Shown in pieces: positions 63,416 to 64,000 of a stretch of 64,000 nt of DNA; position 1 is the first letter of the stretch; each line of letters begins with the position of its first letter. The translations under genes were made by a program, and so were the position numbers. The DNA comes from Micromonospora cabrerizensis (GTDB lineage Bacteria; Actinomycetota; Actinomycetes; Mycobacteriales; Micromonosporaceae). Location of the stretch: NCBI RefSeq assembly GCF_022230955.1, contig NZ_JAKKFI010000058.1, positions 62,001 to 126,000 on the forward strand. Reading direction: 5' to 3'. The notes beneath the pieces are model-generated. The model did no database searches and was not told the DNA's origin. It worked only from the letters and a program-made list of their open reading frames with translations.

Positions 63416-64000
63416 CTAGCTGAGCCGCCGACGGTCCTCCACGCTCGGCCGCGCCAGCAGCACCGCCACTCCCAGCCCGGCGATCAGCCCGACCAGGGAG
63501 ACCAGCACATCGGAGTCGGCGGCGTTGATCGGGCTGTTGCCGGCCAGCGAGGTGAACGTCGCGCCGATCGGCAGCATGAGCATCATGGGAACGGCCGTGG
63601 CCACCAGGAAGACCACCGGACCCACCAACGCGATGAGCGCGGCCAGGGCGTGGTGCCGCCAGACCGGTCGGCCACCCGGCCAGTCCCAGGCCAGCAGGGT
63701 GACCCCGGTGAGCAGCACCGCCCCGAGACCGACCTCCGGCAGGAAACGTTCGCCGGGCGCGGCGGCACGGACCAGCCCGACCCCGAGCAGGGCCGCCACG
63801 GTGAGACCGGCCGCCAGCCCGACCCGAGCCCCGGTACGCGCCGGAGCCGCCGCCAGCGCGGCGCCGACGGCCAGGGCCACCAGCAGCGCCGCCGTGACCA
63901 GGGCGCCCTGGTTCAGCTCCGGCTCCCGGTCGGTCGGTGACTCCATTCCGGCCGCCACCAGCGTGAGCACCCCGGCCACGCAGGCCGCGCCGGTCAGCAC
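63416..64000 (-). CDS. Polytopic membrane protein (truncated at window edge)
   Basis: The frame is open from the window end (64000) to a TAG at 63416. It encodes at least 195 residues with about five or six membrane helices, for example ALVTAALLVALAVGAALAAAP, VGLAAGLTVAALLGVGLV, ALIALVGPVVFLVATAVPMM and VLVSLVGLIAGLGVAVLLA. The true start may lie outside the window. It ends one base after the SOUL gene stop. I do not recognise the family. Confidence 0.72.
   Translation of the reverse strand: MLTGAACVAGVLTLVAAGMESPTDREPELNQGALVTAALLVALAVGAALAAAPARTGARVGLAAGLTVAALLGVGLVRAAAPGERFLPEVGLGAVLLTGVTLLAWDWPGGRPVWRHHALAALIALVGPVVFLVATAVPMMLMLPIGATFTSLAGNSPINAADSDVLVSLVGLIAGLGVAVLLARPSVEDRRRLS

Overview
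The window is a contiguous stretch of very GC-rich (about 70-75%) actinobacterial chromosome. Gene content, codon usage and order point to Micromonosporaceae, most likely Micromonospora or a close relative; this is inference, because no rRNA gene is present. About 60 protein genes are densely packed on both strands. I found no tRNA, rRNA, CRISPR array, prophage or insertion sequence, so this is core or near-core chromosome with scattered accessory genes. || Layout. 1-4841 (minus): a polysaccharide locus with a truncated O-antigen ligase-like membrane protein and three GT4 glycosyltransferases, mostly overlapping and cut by the window edge. 4905-6185: an orphan membrane protein. 6331-14189 (plus): a complete histidine-utilisation operon, with an RpiR-type regulator, hutU, an M20 amidohydrolase, hutF, hutI and hutH. 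The M20 enzyme probably fills the missing N-formylglutamate deformylase step. 14292-15515: a DUF6891-like protein. 15531-20827 (minus): rdgB, rph, an Rv1339-like metallo-hydrolase, cysM, cysO, mec, a DUF2017 protein and clpS. With the pncB/pncA genes at 25408-27331 this mirrors the Mycobacterium tuberculosis Rv1330c-Rv1341 neighbourhood. It encodes the CysO thiocarboxylate route to cysteine, RNA and nucleotide housekeeping, and NAD salvage. Between the two blocks lie a degenerate GTPase-like gene and a large LuxR (LAL) regulator. || 27396-40235: an MFS transporter, a repetitive intergenic region with a possible mini-ORF, cytochrome oxidase subunit I (ctaD), an FAD monooxygenase, a secreted GH12 cellulase behind a CebR/CelR-type operator, a secreted unknown, an amidase split from its signal peptide, an aldo/keto reductase, a LigD-like protein with a dead ligase domain, threonine synthase, and a secreted PL3 pectate lyase. 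The cellulase and pectate lyase fit a plant-litter saprophyte. 40477-49408: a GH15 enzyme, a cupin, a sulfotransferase, a beta-family protein, a HesB-like protein, a flavin monooxygenase, an aquaporin and a PBP4-type DacB. 49522-58112: a membrane-anchored unknown, pentapeptide protein, serine hydrolase, FG-GAP protein, F420-type PPOX protein, a DUF6642/caspase-like protein, an M15 peptidase, a small Cys/His protein paralogous to one at 49079, and an AAA-DUF234 ATPase. 58208-64000: a two-component pair, an ABC exporter, a YqeB-like protein, a SOUL protein and a truncated membrane protein. || The most interesting signals are a CysO sulfur carrier whose C-terminal GlyGly is buried under a repeat-built 39-residue tail; a LigD-like protein that keeps its phosphoesterase but has lost four ligase catalytic residues; a MIRU-like repeat at two stop-to-start junctions; a paralogous H-C-C-H family beside two cell-wall peptidases; a His/Cys caspase-like protein; the split amidase; and a set of genes with TANNNT boxes 5-7 bases before the start codon, implying leaderless mRNAs.
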